Source of the DNA: Rhodoplanes sp. Z2-YC6860
Lineage (GTDB): Bacteria; Pseudomonadota; Alphaproteobacteria; Rhizobiales; Xanthobacteraceae
Assembly (NCBI RefSeq): GCF_001579845.1
Contig: NZ_CP007440.1
Coordinates: 2,874,029 to 2,938,028 of the forward strand
Reading direction: 5' to 3'
DNA: 64,000 nucleotides
Shown: positions 54,953 to 61,980 of the stretch, piece by piece
Position numbering within the stretch: position 1 is the first letter of the stretch
Layout of the letters: each line of letters opens with the position of its first letter
The notes under the pieces: generated by a model
The model's database searches: none
Seen by the model: the letters and a program-made list of their open reading frames with translations, nothing else
What the model was told of the DNA's origin: nothing
Program-made: the position numbers and the translations under genes

Positions 54953-55083
54953 CCCTCCCCTGGAGGGTGAGGGTCGCTCGCGAAGCGAGCGGGGTGGGGT
55001 GATCCTCTTCGTAAATAAGGCTCACCCCACCCCGCCCGCCTCCGCTTCGCTACGGCGGTCGACCCTCCCCCTCCAGGGGAGGG
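54953..55083. repeat. Long intergenic inverted repeat
   Basis: A 131-base imperfect palindrome: CCCTCCCCTGGAGGG at the left pairs with CCCTCCAGGGGAGGG at the right, with an inner GGGGTGGGGTGA / TCACCCCACCCC pair and a short spacer. It lies between convergent SleB and nadA genes and resembles other dispersed repeats of this group. Confidence 0.7.
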
Positions 55084-55109
55084 TGTTCGAGTTCGTTGCA
55101 CCACTTGCG

Positions 55110-56210
55110 TCAGCTCTTCAAATAGATCATCCGCTCGACCGCGCGTCGTGCTCTCGCCGCAACGGCTGGATCGACCACAACCTCCTCCTTCATGTTGAGC
55201 AGGCTGTCGAGAATCTTCGGCAGCGTGATGCGTTTCATGTGCGGGCAGAGATTGCAGGGCCTCGAAAACTCCACGTCGGGCAATTCGGCCTGCACGTTGT
55301 CGGCCATCGAGCATTCGGTGACCAGGACCACGCGCTTCGGCTTGTTCTTGCGCACATAGTCGATCATGTGCGCGGTCGAGCCGGTGAAGTCGGCGGCCGC
55401 GATCACGTCCGGCGGGCATTCCGGATGCGCGACGATCTGCACCTGCGGATCGTTGGCGCGGATCAGCGCCAACTCGTCGCCGGTGAAGCGTTCGTGCACC
55501 TCGCAGGCGCCCTTCCAGGCGATGATCTTTACCTTGCTCTGCGAGGCCACATACTTCGCGAGATACTGATCCGGGACGAAGATCACCCTGTCGACGCCGA
55601 GGCTCTCCACGACCTGCAGCGCGTTCGACGACGTGCAGGTGATGTCGCTCTCGGCCTTCACTTCGGCCGAGGTGTTCACGTAAGTCACCACCGGCACGCC
55701 CGGGAAACGCTCGCGCAGCAGCCGCACGTCCTCGCCGGTGATCGCGGAGGCGAGCGAGCAGCCGGCCTTGAGGTCCGGGATCAAGACAGTCTTTTCCGGA
55801 TTCAAAACCTTCGCGGTCTCGGCCATGAAGTGCACGCCGCACTGCACGATGATGCCGGCCTTCACCTTGGTGGCCTCGCGGGCGAGCTGCAAAGAGTCGC
55901 CGACGAAGTCAGCGACGCAGTTGTAGATCTCCGGCGTCTGATAGTTGTGCGCCAGGATGACGGCGTTGCGCTTTTTCTTCAGCGCGTTGATGGCGGCGAC
56001 GTAGGGCGCGAAGAACGGCCATTCCACCGAGGGCACCACGTTCTTGATGCGCCTGTAGAGATGGGCGGTCGCCTGCTCGACGTCGGCATTCCATTCGAGC
56101 GAGGCCGCAGGCAGCGCGCCGAACCTGTCGAGTGCGCCATGGCCCGCGGCGGTGGGCGGGGCGGCGGGCTGCCGGTCGGCGAGGGGGCCTACGGTTTCGA
56201 GGATCGGCAT
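55110..56210 (-). CDS. nadA: Quinolinate synthase NadA
   Basis: 366 residues; condenses iminoaspartate and dihydroxyacetone phosphate to quinolinate for NAD. Three conserved 4Fe-4S cysteines lie in [21 protein letters not shown] and [34 protein letters not shown] and HPECPPDV are also typical. The start is ATG 56210 (MPILETVG). nadB and nadC are not in the window, which is unusual as these often form an operon with nadA. Two operator-like palindromes lie upstream. Confidence 0.96.
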   Translation of the reverse strand: MPILETVGPLADRQPAAPPTAAGHGALDRFGALPAASLEWNADVEQATAHLYRRIKNVVPSVEWPFFAPYVAAINALKKKRNAVILAHNYQTPEIYNCVADFVGDSLQLAREATKVKAGIIVQCGVHFMAETAKVLNPEKTVLIPDLKAGCSLASAITGEDVRLLRERFPGVPVVTYVNTSAEVKAESDITCTSSNALQVVESLGVDRVIFVPDQYLAKYVASQSKVKIIAWKGACEVHERFTGDELALIRANDPQVQIVAHPECPPDVIAAADFTGSTAHMIDYVRKNKPKRVVLVTECSMADNVQAELPDVEFSRPCNLCPHMKRITLPKILDSLLNMKEEVVVDPAVAARARRAVERMIYLKS

Positions 56211-56230
56211 GAAAACCTCCATGCGTAGAT

Positions 56231-56259
56231 CTAAATATGCTCATAATGAGCATATTTAG
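56231..56259. promoter_or_regulatory. 29-base perfect palindrome upstream of nadA (NadQ-like operator)
   Basis: Arm CTAAATATGCTCAT (56231-56244) is mirrored at 56246-56259 around one central A. The core GCTCAT/ATGAGC matches what I recall for NadQ-type operators ahead of NAD genes in alphaproteobacteria. It lies 21 bases upstream of the nadA start. The regulator name is inferred. Confidence 0.75.
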
Positions 56260-56301
56260 GGGCTAAAAATGTCCGGCATTCAGCCGGCCTTGACCTTCTT
56301 A

Positions 56302-56316
56302 TCCTCATTTTGAGCA
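56302..56316. promoter_or_regulatory. Second, imperfect operator-like site upstream of nadA
   Basis: TCCTCA-TTT-TGAGCA, which matches the core of the perfect palindrome 43 bases away with one mismatch. Two sites may allow cooperative binding. Confidence 0.5.
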
Positions 56317-56501
56317 AAACATATAACGCTTCCCCGCACGGTGCGCCAGTCCCTCGATATCGCCCGGCGGGCATTTCGTCCGATCAGCTATGCATATGCC
56401 CGGGAGATCGTTTCCATCACCAACTTTCGTTTGGTGCGCGGCGATAGATCACCAATTATGCCGTGCGCGCCGTTGCGGCGCAGATTCTCGGGGCACGGAT
56501 T

Positions 56502-57743
56502 ATGTCGACCACTGTTTCGCCTGCGCCAATCAAGCTTGCTGCGTGGCGTACCCCTTGGGTGCTGATTGCCATCGGCTGTGTCATCGCGCTGATTGCCTTT
56601 GGTCCACGTTCGGCTGTGGGCCAATTCCTCGCGCCGTTGTCGCTGGACCGCGGCTGGGGCCGCGAGGCGTTTTCGGTCGCGATCGCCATCCAGAACCTGC
56701 TGTGGGGCGCGGCGCAGCCGTTCGCCGGCGCATTCGCCGACCGTTTCGGGCCGGTGCGCGTGTTGAGCCTCGGCGCGCTGCTCTATGCGGCGGGCCTCGC
56801 CTGGATGTCGCAGGCCACGTCGCTCACCGGTCTCAACATGTCGGCCGGCGTGCTGATCGGCTTCGGCCTTGCCGGCTGCTCGTTCCCGATGGTGATCGGC
56901 GCCTTGGGCAAGCTCGTGCCGGACAACTGGCGTCCGCTCGCGTTCGGCGCTGGCACCGCGGCGGGCTCGTTCGGTCAGTTTCTCTATTCACCGATGGCGC
57001 ATTTGTTCATCGGCCTGTTTTCCTGGCAGACAGCCTTGCTGATCTTCGCTGGAACGCTGCTGCTGGTGCTGCCGCTCTCGCTGATGCTCGCGACGCCTCC
57101 GGCGGCTCAAGGCGCCACTGCGGCCAAGACGCAGTCGTCGAGACAGGCGCTGGTCGAAGCCTTCGGTCATCGCAGCTATATCCTTCTGGTGCTGGGCTTC
57201 TTCACCTGCGGCTTCCAGCTCGCCTTCGTCACCGTGCATCTGCCGGCCTATCTGGTCGACCGCGGCCTTGGCGCCGATGCCGGCGCCATCACCATCGGCC
57301 TGATCGGCCTGTTCAACATCATCGGCTCGCTGACGTCCGGATGGCTGTGCAGCCGCATGCCGAGGCGCTATCTGCTTTCGGTCATCTACTTCGGACGTGC
57401 CGCGGCCATCGTGGCGCTGATCCTGCTGCCGGCCAGCAACATTTCGACATGGGTGTTCGGCGCGGTGACCGGACTGCTCTGGTTATCGACCGTGCCGCCG
57501 ACTTCGGGGCTGGTCGCGCTGATGTTCGGCACACGCTGGCTGACCATGCTGTTCGGGTTCGCCTTTTTCAGCCACCAGGTCGGAGGCTTCCTGGGTGTCC
57601 TGCTCGGCGGCATGGCCTACGAGATGACGGGGTCCTATGACGTGGTGTGGTGGCTGTCGGTTTTCTTCGGGGTCGCTTCCGCGGTGATCAACCTGCCGAT
57701 TGTCGAGAAACCAGTGGCGCGACCTGCGGTTGCCACGGCATAA
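56502..57743 (+). CDS. MFS transporter (first of tandem pair)
   Basis: 413 residues, 12 predicted membrane helices. The first half has LSLDRGWGREAFSVAIAIQNLLWGAAQPFAGAFADRFGPVRVL, an MFS loop 2-3 signature with ADRFG; the second has SGWLCSRMPRRYLL. It resembles the oxalate/formate-antiporter-like MFS group. The substrate is unknown. ATG 56502 is taken as start; an upstream GTG at 56463 is possible. The next gene is a close paralogue. Confidence 0.88.
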   Translation: MSTTVSPAPIKLAAWRTPWVLIAIGCVIALIAFGPRSAVGQFLAPLSLDRGWGREAFSVAIAIQNLLWGAAQPFAGAFADRFGPVRVLSLGALLYAAGLAWMSQATSLTGLNMSAGVLIGFGLAGCSFPMVIGALGKLVPDNWRPLAFGAGTAAGSFGQFLYSPMAHLFIGLFSWQTALLIFAGTLLLVLPLSLMLATPPAAQGATAAKTQSSRQALVEAFGHRSYILLVLGFFTCGFQLAFVTVHLPAYLVDRGLGADAGAITIGLIGLFNIIGSLTSGWLCSRMPRRYLLSVIYFGRAAAIVALILLPASNISTWVFGAVTGLLWLSTVPPTSGLVALMFGTRWLTMLFGFAFFSHQVGGFLGVLLGGMAYEMTGSYDVVWWLSVFFGVASAVINLPIVEKPVARPAVATA

Positions 57744-57750
57744 CAGTGGG

Positions 57751-58977
57751 ATGCCGGATCGTCTCTCTGCGTGGCGTACGCCGCTCGTCATTCTATTCTG
57801 CGGCTGTCTGATCGGATTGCTGGGCTTCGGCCCGCGTTCGTCCTTCGGCTTTTTTCTCGGGCCGATGTCGAACGCCAATGGCTGGGGCCGCGACGTGTTC
57901 GCCCTGGCGCTGGCGATCGAGATGCTGCTGTGGGGCGCGACCCAGCCGTTCGCAGGTGCCTTGGCCGATCGCTTCGGCGCGACCTGGGTGCTGGCGACTG
58001 GCGCAATTCTTTACGCCCTGGGCATTGTCTGGATGTCCTATGCCCATACGACACTGGAGCTGCACTTGTCGGCCGGTGTGCTCATCGGCTTGGGTCTTGG
58101 TGGTTGTTCGTTCACGCTGGTGCTCGGCGCCTTCGGCAAGCTTCTGCCAGAGGGCTGGCGCACGATCGGTTTCGGTATTGGCACAGCCGCGGGCTCGCTC
58201 GGCCAATTGGTGTTCTCGCCGCTGGCCGTCGCGATGATCCGTGGGGTTGGATGGCAGGAAACGCTGTGGGTGTTCGCCGCGGTCCTGCTCCTGATCGTGC
58301 CGCTTGCGATGATGATCGCGGCGCCGCGCGGCGGATCGGGCGCGCCGACCCGCCCGCTGGCTGGACAGACAGTCTCGCAAGCTTTGGCCGAAGCGCTCGG
58401 GCACAAGAGCTACGTGCTCCTGATCATCGGCTACTTCACCTGCGGCTTTCAGCTGTTCTTCATCACCGTGCATCTGCCGGCTTATCTCGTCGATCGCGGC
58501 GTTCCCATCGAAGTTGGCGGCTGGGCGATCGGGCTGATCGGATTGACCAACATCGTAGGCTCGATCTCAGCGGGCTATCTCGTCAAATGGATGCCGCGAC
58601 GATATCTGCTGTCGCTGATCTATTTCAGCCGATCGGCGGCGATCCTGGCGTTCATTCTTGCGCCCATCAGTACCGCTTCGACACTTCTGTTCAGCGCGGT
58701 GATGGGTTTGCTCTGGCTTTCGACCATCCCGCCGACATCGGCGCTGGTCGCTGTCATGTTCGGGCAACGCTGGCTCACCATGCTGCTCGGCGTCGCCTTC
58801 TTCAGCCATCAGCTCGGCGGCTTCCTCGGCGTCTGGCTCGGCGGCGTGCTGTTCGAGCGCACCGGCTCCTACGACGTGATCTGGTGGGGCACGATCATGC
58901 TGGGTGTCGCGTCGGCGGTCATCAACCTGCCGATCGTGGAAAAGCCCGTGGCGCGGCCCACGGCCGCCGCGGCTTGA
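57751..58977 (+). CDS. MFS transporter (second of tandem pair)
   Basis: 408 residues, 12 predicted helices, clearly paralogous to the gene seven bases upstream: both share AWRTP, GFGPRS, NGWGRDVF-like GWGRE/GWGRD, FTCGFQL, PAYLVDRG, MPRRYLLS, FFSHQ and the end VINLPIVEKPVARP. The pair comes from a tandem duplication. The different loops suggest related but distinct substrates, or a two-protein transporter; neither is shown. Confidence 0.88.
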   Translation: MPDRLSAWRTPLVILFCGCLIGLLGFGPRSSFGFFLGPMSNANGWGRDVFALALAIEMLLWGATQPFAGALADRFGATWVLATGAILYALGIVWMSYAHTTLELHLSAGVLIGLGLGGCSFTLVLGAFGKLLPEGWRTIGFGIGTAAGSLGQLVFSPLAVAMIRGVGWQETLWVFAAVLLLIVPLAMMIAAPRGGSGAPTRPLAGQTVSQALAEALGHKSYVLLIIGYFTCGFQLFFITVHLPAYLVDRGVPIEVGGWAIGLIGLTNIVGSISAGYLVKWMPRRYLLSLIYFSRSAAILAFILAPISTASTLLFSAVMGLLWLSTIPPTSALVAVMFGQRWLTMLLGVAFFSHQLGGFLGVWLGGVLFERTGSYDVIWWGTIMLGVASAVINLPIVEKPVARPTAAAA

Positions 58978-59052
58978 CGGCTGGTCTCATTGCCAGCTTG
59001 CGCGATCATCCCGGCTGGTGAAACTGCATCCATTCAGCCGGGAGCAAGCGTC

Positions 59053-60039
59053 ATGGCAAAGTTCAAAGCCATCGTGGTCGAGAAAGCCGACAAAGGCCAG
59101 ACCGTCAGTCTGACCGAATTCGACGAAACCAACCTGATGGACGGCGACGTCACCGTTCGCGTCCGCTGGTCCACCATCAACTACAAGGACGGTCTCGCCA
59201 TCACCGGCAAGTCGCCCGTGGTGCGGCGCTTCCCGATGATCCCGGGCATCGACTTCGCCGGCGAAGTGGAAAGTTCGTCGGATCCCCAATGGAAGCCTGG
59301 CGACAAGGTGATCCTCAACGGCTGGGGCACCGGCGAAAGCCACCTCGGTGCCTACGCGCAAAAGTCCCGCGTGAAAGGCTCGTGGCTGGTGCGGCTGCCA
59401 TCGGGAATGACCGAGCGCGACGCGATGGCGGTTGGCACCGCGGGCTACACCGCGATGCTCGCCGTGATGGCGCTGGAGCGTCACGGTTTGAAGCCTTCAA
59501 GCGGAGCGATCCTGGTGACCGGCGCGGTCGGCGGCGTCGGGTCGGTCGCGGTGGCGCTTTTGGCGAAGCTCGGCTTCACCGTGATCGCTTCGACCGGGCG
59601 GGCCGAGGAGACGGATTACCTGAAATCACTTGGCGCGGCCGAGGTCATCAATCGAGCCGAACTGACAGTGCCGCCTCGGCCGCTCGCCAAGGAGCGCTGG
59701 GCCGGCGGAATTGATTCGGTCGGTTCCACGACTTTGGCCAATGCGCTGTCGATGACCAAATATGGCGGCGCCGTCGCAGCGTGCGGGCTCGCCGGCGGCA
59801 TGGACCTGCCCGGTAGCGTCGCACCGTTCATTTTGCGCGGAGTGTCGCTTTTGGGCATCGATTCCGTGCAATGTGCGCTGGAACTGCGGACGGAGGCTTG
59901 GCGGCGCTTGGCTTCAGACCTTGAGCGCGGCAAACTTCAGCAAATAACCCGGGCAATCGGGCTGAACGAGGTGATTTCCGTCGCCGGAACCATCCTCGAA
60001 GGCCGGGTTCGGGGCCGGATCGTGGTCAAAATTGAGTAA
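59053..60039 (+). CDS. MDR-family oxidoreductase (YhdH/AcuI-like acrylyl-CoA reductase)
   Basis: 328 residues of the zinc-free medium-chain dehydrogenase/reductase type: [36 protein letters not shown], then the nucleotide-binding [23 protein letters not shown]. This is the YhdH/YhfP group, in which AcuI reduces acrylyl-CoA to propionyl-CoA with NADPH. A GGGAGC site lies about eight bases before ATG 59053. The substrate is inferred only from the family. Confidence 0.85.
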   Translation: MAKFKAIVVEKADKGQTVSLTEFDETNLMDGDVTVRVRWSTINYKDGLAITGKSPVVRRFPMIPGIDFAGEVESSSDPQWKPGDKVILNGWGTGESHLGAYAQKSRVKGSWLVRLPSGMTERDAMAVGTAGYTAMLAVMALERHGLKPSSGAILVTGAVGGVGSVAVALLAKLGFTVIASTGRAEETDYLKSLGAAEVINRAELTVPPRPLAKERWAGGIDSVGSTTLANALSMTKYGGAVAACGLAGGMDLPGSVAPFILRGVSLLGIDSVQCALELRTEAWRRLASDLERGKLQQITRAIGLNEVISVAGTILEGRVRGRIVVKIE

Positions 60040-60146
60040 ACGCGTTCAGAATTTGGCTACGAACGTCGGGCATGATCGTCTGAGTCGTATGGTAAGCGGG
60101 CGGTTAACGTCGTAGGTCTGTCGGCACAATGTTGGGGTGGGGTGAA

Positions 60147-60608
60147 ATGATCTCCATGGGTAAGCGGTTGGCGCTGGTGATCGCGGGTCTCGTCTGCACG
60201 CTTCCAGCCAAGGCCGATGAGCTGCGGGCAGACGCTGCGCGCTCTTTCATCGCCGGCAAGCACTTCGCCTACAACTGTTTCGATGGCACGACCGGCAATG
60301 GCCGCATCTACGCAGATGGCTCGGTTGCGGGTTACATCCAGGTTGGCGGCTCGGGCGCCCGTCGCTACGTGGTGCTGCCATCCGGCACCCTGCAGGTGAA
60401 GGGCGACCGCTATTGCGCCTCGCTGCGCGGCGTGCCGTTCGAGCCGTGCTTCAACGTCAACCGCACCAGCGGGGTGAGCTTCCGCGGTGCGATCTCGGGG
60501 CTTGGTTTCGCCTACTGCGACTTCACCCGCCGCAGCACCCGCGCCGATCTCACCCATCGGCCGCTCCGCGTGCGGGATGTGCGCGCCGAGGCCGTCCAGC
60601 GCGACTGA
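60147..60608 (+). CDS. Secreted protein with CFDGT-type motif, function unknown
   Basis: 153 residues. Signal peptide (RLALVIAGLVCTLPAKA), then a domain with FIAGKHFAYNCFDGTTGNGRIYADGSVAGYI and two further cysteine pairs (YCASLRGVPFEPCFN, FAYCDF). A related domain is in the gene at 61558. The start may be ATG 60147 or 60156. Function not known. Confidence 0.7.
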   Translation: MISMGKRLALVIAGLVCTLPAKADELRADAARSFIAGKHFAYNCFDGTTGNGRIYADGSVAGYIQVGGSGARRYVVLPSGTLQVKGDRYCASLRGVPFEPCFNVNRTSGVSFRGAISGLGFAYCDFTRRSTRADLTHRPLRVRDVRAEAVQRD

Positions 60609-60632
60609 GTCTCGCAGACTTCCGTGAATGAC

Positions 60633-60663
60633 ACGCGCCGCGAAAGCGGCGCGTTGCATTTTG
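60633..60663. terminator. Terminator between convergent genes
   Basis: A perfect 9-bp stem, ACGCGCCGC (60633-60641) and GCGGCGCGT (60646-60654), with a stable GAAA loop, followed on the plus strand by TGCATTTT. It sits between the secreted protein gene and the convergent LysR-hotdog gene and may serve both. Confidence 0.7.
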
Positions 60664-60667
60664 GCGA

Positions 60668-61438
60668 TCAGGCCGGTTTCGTCGGCAAGCTATTGGCCGG
60701 CAAGACCTTGGCCGGAAAGATCATGCAGGTCGTCGTGGCGTGGGCGTAGAGCTTGTCGGCGCCGTCCTTCAATGTGCCGTCGGAGGTCGCGACGGTCCGG
60801 CCGCGATGGATGACGCGGCCTTCGGCGCGAACCACGCCGGTGTCGTCGCTGATCGGGCGCACCATGTTGAGTTTCAGCTCAAGCGTGGTCCAGGCTTCGC
60901 CCTTTTGCAGCGTGGTGAAGATCGCGCAGCCGAGGGCGGAATCGAGCAGCGTCGCGGCGAAGCCACCATGCACCGTGCCGATCGGATTGTAGTGCCGTCG
61001 CTCCGGCATGCCGTCGAAGCGGGCGTAGCCTTCTTCGACCTCGGCCAGATGAAATCCCAGCGTCGCGCAGATCGGCGGCTGTGGAACCTCACCCGCAACC
61101 ATGGCGCTCAGGAACGACAGACCGCTGCGGGCCATGATTTCGTCCTTGCGAAGCAGGCCGAACTTCATGGCTTTCGCCTGTGGTGATTTTGCTGCGCCGT
61201 CGAATTCGTCGGCAGCGGCCGCCATGGCGGCGGCAGTCTGCGTCATCCGCGCGCCAAGCGCCGTCGGCGTCAGCGTTGCGCCGTCGCGCGCAAACAGTGA
61301 TGCGCCGAGTTTTCGCTCGATCTCCGCAAGCCTGTTCATCAAAATTGATTGGTTAATCGCGAGATCGTTCGCCGCTCCAATCGGCGTTTGACGATCAGCG
61401 ATCGCTTTGACGAGGCGGAAGTCATCCCACGACAGCAT
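60668..61438 (-). CDS. LysR-type HTH fused to a PaaI-like hotdog thioesterase domain
   Basis: 256 residues in one frame. Residues 1-65 are a LysR-type winged helix (MLSWDDFRLVKAIADRQTPI, GAANDLAINQSILMNRLAEI, LGASLFARDGATLTPTALG). In place of the usual periplasmic-binding-like sensor, residues about 115-245 form a PaaI-type hotdog domain: NPIGTVHGGFAATLLDSALGCA (the HGG active-site loop), ELKLNMVRPI and VIHRGRTVATSDGTL. The hotdog domain could hydrolyse or sense an acyl- or aryl-CoA, as FapR does with a different HTH. The target genes are unknown; the secreted-protein gene is convergent. Confidence 0.82.
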   Translation of the reverse strand: MLSWDDFRLVKAIADRQTPIGAANDLAINQSILMNRLAEIERKLGASLFARDGATLTPTALGARMTQTAAAMAAAADEFDGAAKSPQAKAMKFGLLRKDEIMARSGLSFLSAMVAGEVPQPPICATLGFHLAEVEEGYARFDGMPERRHYNPIGTVHGGFAATLLDSALGCAIFTTLQKGEAWTTLELKLNMVRPISDDTGVVRAEGRVIHRGRTVATSDGTLKDGADKLYAHATTTCMIFPAKVLPANSLPTKPA

Positions 61439-61557
61439 TCACGATAACTCCAGGCAGGATCGGTTTCCGGGGACTGCGACATTAACCGTCGAAGCAGAAC
61501 TGACGCGACGCTGCAGCGCGAATAGCGGATGATGGTTTCAACAGGGAAGCTGCAGAA

Positions 61558-61968
61558 ATGAATTTATTGAGAGCGATTATCGCGAGCCCCCGGCGGGTTG
61601 TCTGCGCTGCTTTTGCAATTGGCACGCTCGTCGGTGCGACATTGCCGGCCGAAGCCGGTCGTCAGGTTCATGGCGGTGACGTGGCGCGTTTGTTGACGGG
61701 CCGCTCGTTCCGGATCGATTGCGTGGATGGCACGCGCGGGCGTGGCCAGGTCAGCCAAGCCGGTGTGGTCAACGTGCTTTATCGCCGTCCGCAGGAGCAG
61801 CGCGAGGAAGCCGATCGCGCCGTGATGCGGGTGCGCGGTGTGGAAATCTGCCTCGCGTGGAAGCAGTTCAACGGCGGTGGTGGCGGCTGCTATCCGGTGT
61901 CGGAAGAGGCCGCCGGTCGCTATCGGCTGAGCACCGGTCCGGCCTGGTGCGACATCAGCGCGAAATAG
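61558..61968 (+). CDS. Secreted protein related to the gene at 60147
   Basis: 136 residues. Signal peptide (VVCAAFAIGTLVGATLPAEA), then LLTGRSFRIDCVDGTRGRGQVSQAGVVNVLY, which parallels FIAGKHFAYNCFDGTTGNGRIYADGSVAGYI of the 60147 protein, and cysteines near CLAWKQF, GGCYPV and WCDIS. No family recognised. Divergent from the LysR-hotdog gene. Function unknown. Confidence 0.75.
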   Translation: MNLLRAIIASPRRVVCAAFAIGTLVGATLPAEAGRQVHGGDVARLLTGRSFRIDCVDGTRGRGQVSQAGVVNVLYRRPQEQREEADRAVMRVRGVEICLAWKQFNGGGGGCYPVSEEAAGRYRLSTGPAWCDISAK

Positions 61969-61980
61969 TCGCTTACGAGA

